A DNA stretch of 64,000 nucleotides from Bacilliculturomica massiliensis (GTDB lineage Bacteria > Bacillota > Clostridia > Peptostreptococcales > Anaerovoracaceae), in contig NZ_LR027602.1 of the NCBI RefSeq assembly GCF_900605495.1, positions 1 to 64,000 on the forward strand, read 5' to 3'. The notes beneath the pieces were generated by a model. The model saw only the letters and a list, made by a program, of their open reading frames with translations, was not told where the DNA came from and made no database searches. Made by a program: the position numbers and the translations under genes. Shown in pieces: positions 63,364 to 64,000 of the stretch (position 1 is the stretch's first letter; each line of letters begins with the position of its first letter).

Positions 63364-63384
63364 AAACCAGCGTCCCAAAAGCCA

Positions 63385-64000
63385 TCAGAACATGCGCAGC
63401 TGCTCCCCGGGATCTGCGGCTGGAAATGCGCGCAGGTATTCGAAAATCTCGTTTACATGGTGCATGACGCCGCGGGCCCGGCACTCCCCATGGAAAAGCT
63501 CCATCAGCTTGTCATTATTGTCGCTGATGCATTGGTAGGACAGGCCGTAGCGCCTGATGTATTTTTCCTTCAGGCCGGGGAAGGAGCGGTCCAGCGCGGC
63601 ATAAAAGTATTCCCGGTCGCCTGAACGCATGGTCGTGCCAATGCCAAAGCAGAGGATCCCCTTTACACCGGCCCGGAAACTGTAATCCAGAATGCCCCGC
63701 AGGTTTTCCTCCGTATCGTTGAGGAAGGGCAGTACCGGAGACAGCCACACCACCGTGGGGATCCCGTGACCGCGCAGGGTCGTCAGCGTCTCGAAACGTT
63801 CCTGTGTAGTGCTGACATGAGGCTCCAGGATCCTGCACAGTTCTTCGTCGAAGGTGGTCAGCGTCATCTGGACCACACACTTGGCTTTGCGGTTGATGCG
63901 GCAGAGCAGATCCAGATCCTGCAGAATGCGGCTGGATTTTGTCTGGACGGCGACCCCGAAGCCGTACCGCTCTGCGATCTCAAGGCACCGGCGGGTCAGG
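63385..64000 (-). CDS. SplB-like radical SAM protein, C-terminal part (gene cut by window end)
   Basis: Reading leftward from the window edge the frame is open: RCLEIAERYGFGVAVQTKSS, RILQDLDLL and QMTLTTFDEELCRILEPHV, then a Pro/Asn-Asp loop (SPVLPFLND) and GIGTTMRSGDREYF. This matches the SPL/Rv2578c group of radical SAM proteins. The CxxxCxxC cluster motif is on the missing 5' part. The 205 visible residues end at 63385, convergent with the NimA-like gene. The reaction is unknown; relatives include spore photoproduct lyase. Confidence 0.85.
   Translation of the reverse strand, partial: LTRRCLEIAERYGFGVAVQTKSSRILQDLDLLCRINRKAKCVVQMTLTTFDEELCRILEPHVSTTQERFETLTTLRGHGIPTVVWLSPVLPFLNDTEENLRGILDYSFRAGVKGILCFGIGTTMRSGDREYFYAALDRSFPGLKEKYIRRYGLSYQCISDNNDKLMELFHGECRARGVMHHVNEIFEYLRAFPAADPGEQLRMF

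Noticed and set aside
1-64000. tRNA or rRNA genes
   Set aside because: No cloverleaf with a GGTTCRA-type arm and no rRNA-like stretch was recognised on either strand by eye; a covariance search would be needed to exclude short ncRNAs.

Overview
This window looks like a chromosomal piece of an amino-acid-fermenting anaerobe of the class Clostridia, with a fairly high-GC genome for that group. The evidence is strong GGAGG-type ribosome binding sites, S-layer homology (SLH) proteins, a complete oxidative ornithine pathway of the Stickland type, sigma-54 regulation of amino-acid genes, and BlaI/M56 and NimA-like genes. The family cannot be fixed by eye; a relative of the Anaerovoracaceae/Peptostreptococcales is a guess.

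Bases 1-20880 hold a locus of six very large exported proteins on the + strand. Three (ending at 3683, 7699 and 14911) finish in a type I dockerin. One (8098-9594) has a cohesin-like module, a Gly/Ser linker and three SLH repeats, the architecture of a cell-surface anchoring scaffoldin. Another (17138-20878) ends in SLH repeats. The 9635-14911 protein also carries a zinc metallopeptidase domain (HEGQH...NEGLS). This is a cohesin-dockerin surface system in an organism whose visible metabolism is amino-acid fermentation, and it may be a protein-degrading or adhesive counterpart of a cellulosome. An AT-rich block (about 16310-17690) replaces the end of one surface gene and the start of the next.

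Bases 20880-26220 are a plasticity zone: a tyrosine recombinase with degenerate catalytic residues, a truncated RecG-like/ATP-binding regulator, a transposase remnant, a small zinc-ribbon membrane protein, a sigma-54 activator and an ArsR-type regulator.

Bases 26220-34320 hold an isochorismatase-fold hydrolase and an APC permease behind a good sigma-54 promoter. They are followed by a dCache sensor kinase, an NtrC-type response regulator and a RocR-like PAS/sigma-54 activator.

Bases 34320-47250 are the ornithine module, ord-ortA-ortB-oraS-oraE-(GlmL-like)-orr-(NhaC family), also behind a sigma-54 promoter, then tdh-kbl for threonine. L-ornithine is racemised, the B12/PLP aminomutase makes 2,4-diaminopentanoate, Ord oxidises it, and OrtAB thiolyses the product to alanine and acetyl-CoA. 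Tdh-Kbl turns threonine into glycine and acetyl-CoA.

Bases 47350-60350 hold a cupin-PocR sensor kinase with an AraC-type response regulator (- strand), a divergent FadR-type GntR regulator, and an operon with an M28-like peptidase, a five-gene oligopeptide ABC transporter, an ATC-hydrolase-family protein, an Asp/Glu/hydantoin-type racemase and an M20 amidohydrolase. The last three resemble the 2-aminothiazoline-4-carboxylate (ATC) to cysteine route. Bases 60350-64000 hold a BlaI/M56 pair with a clear operator, a NimA-like flavoprotein, and the 3' part of an SplB-like radical SAM gene cut by the window end.
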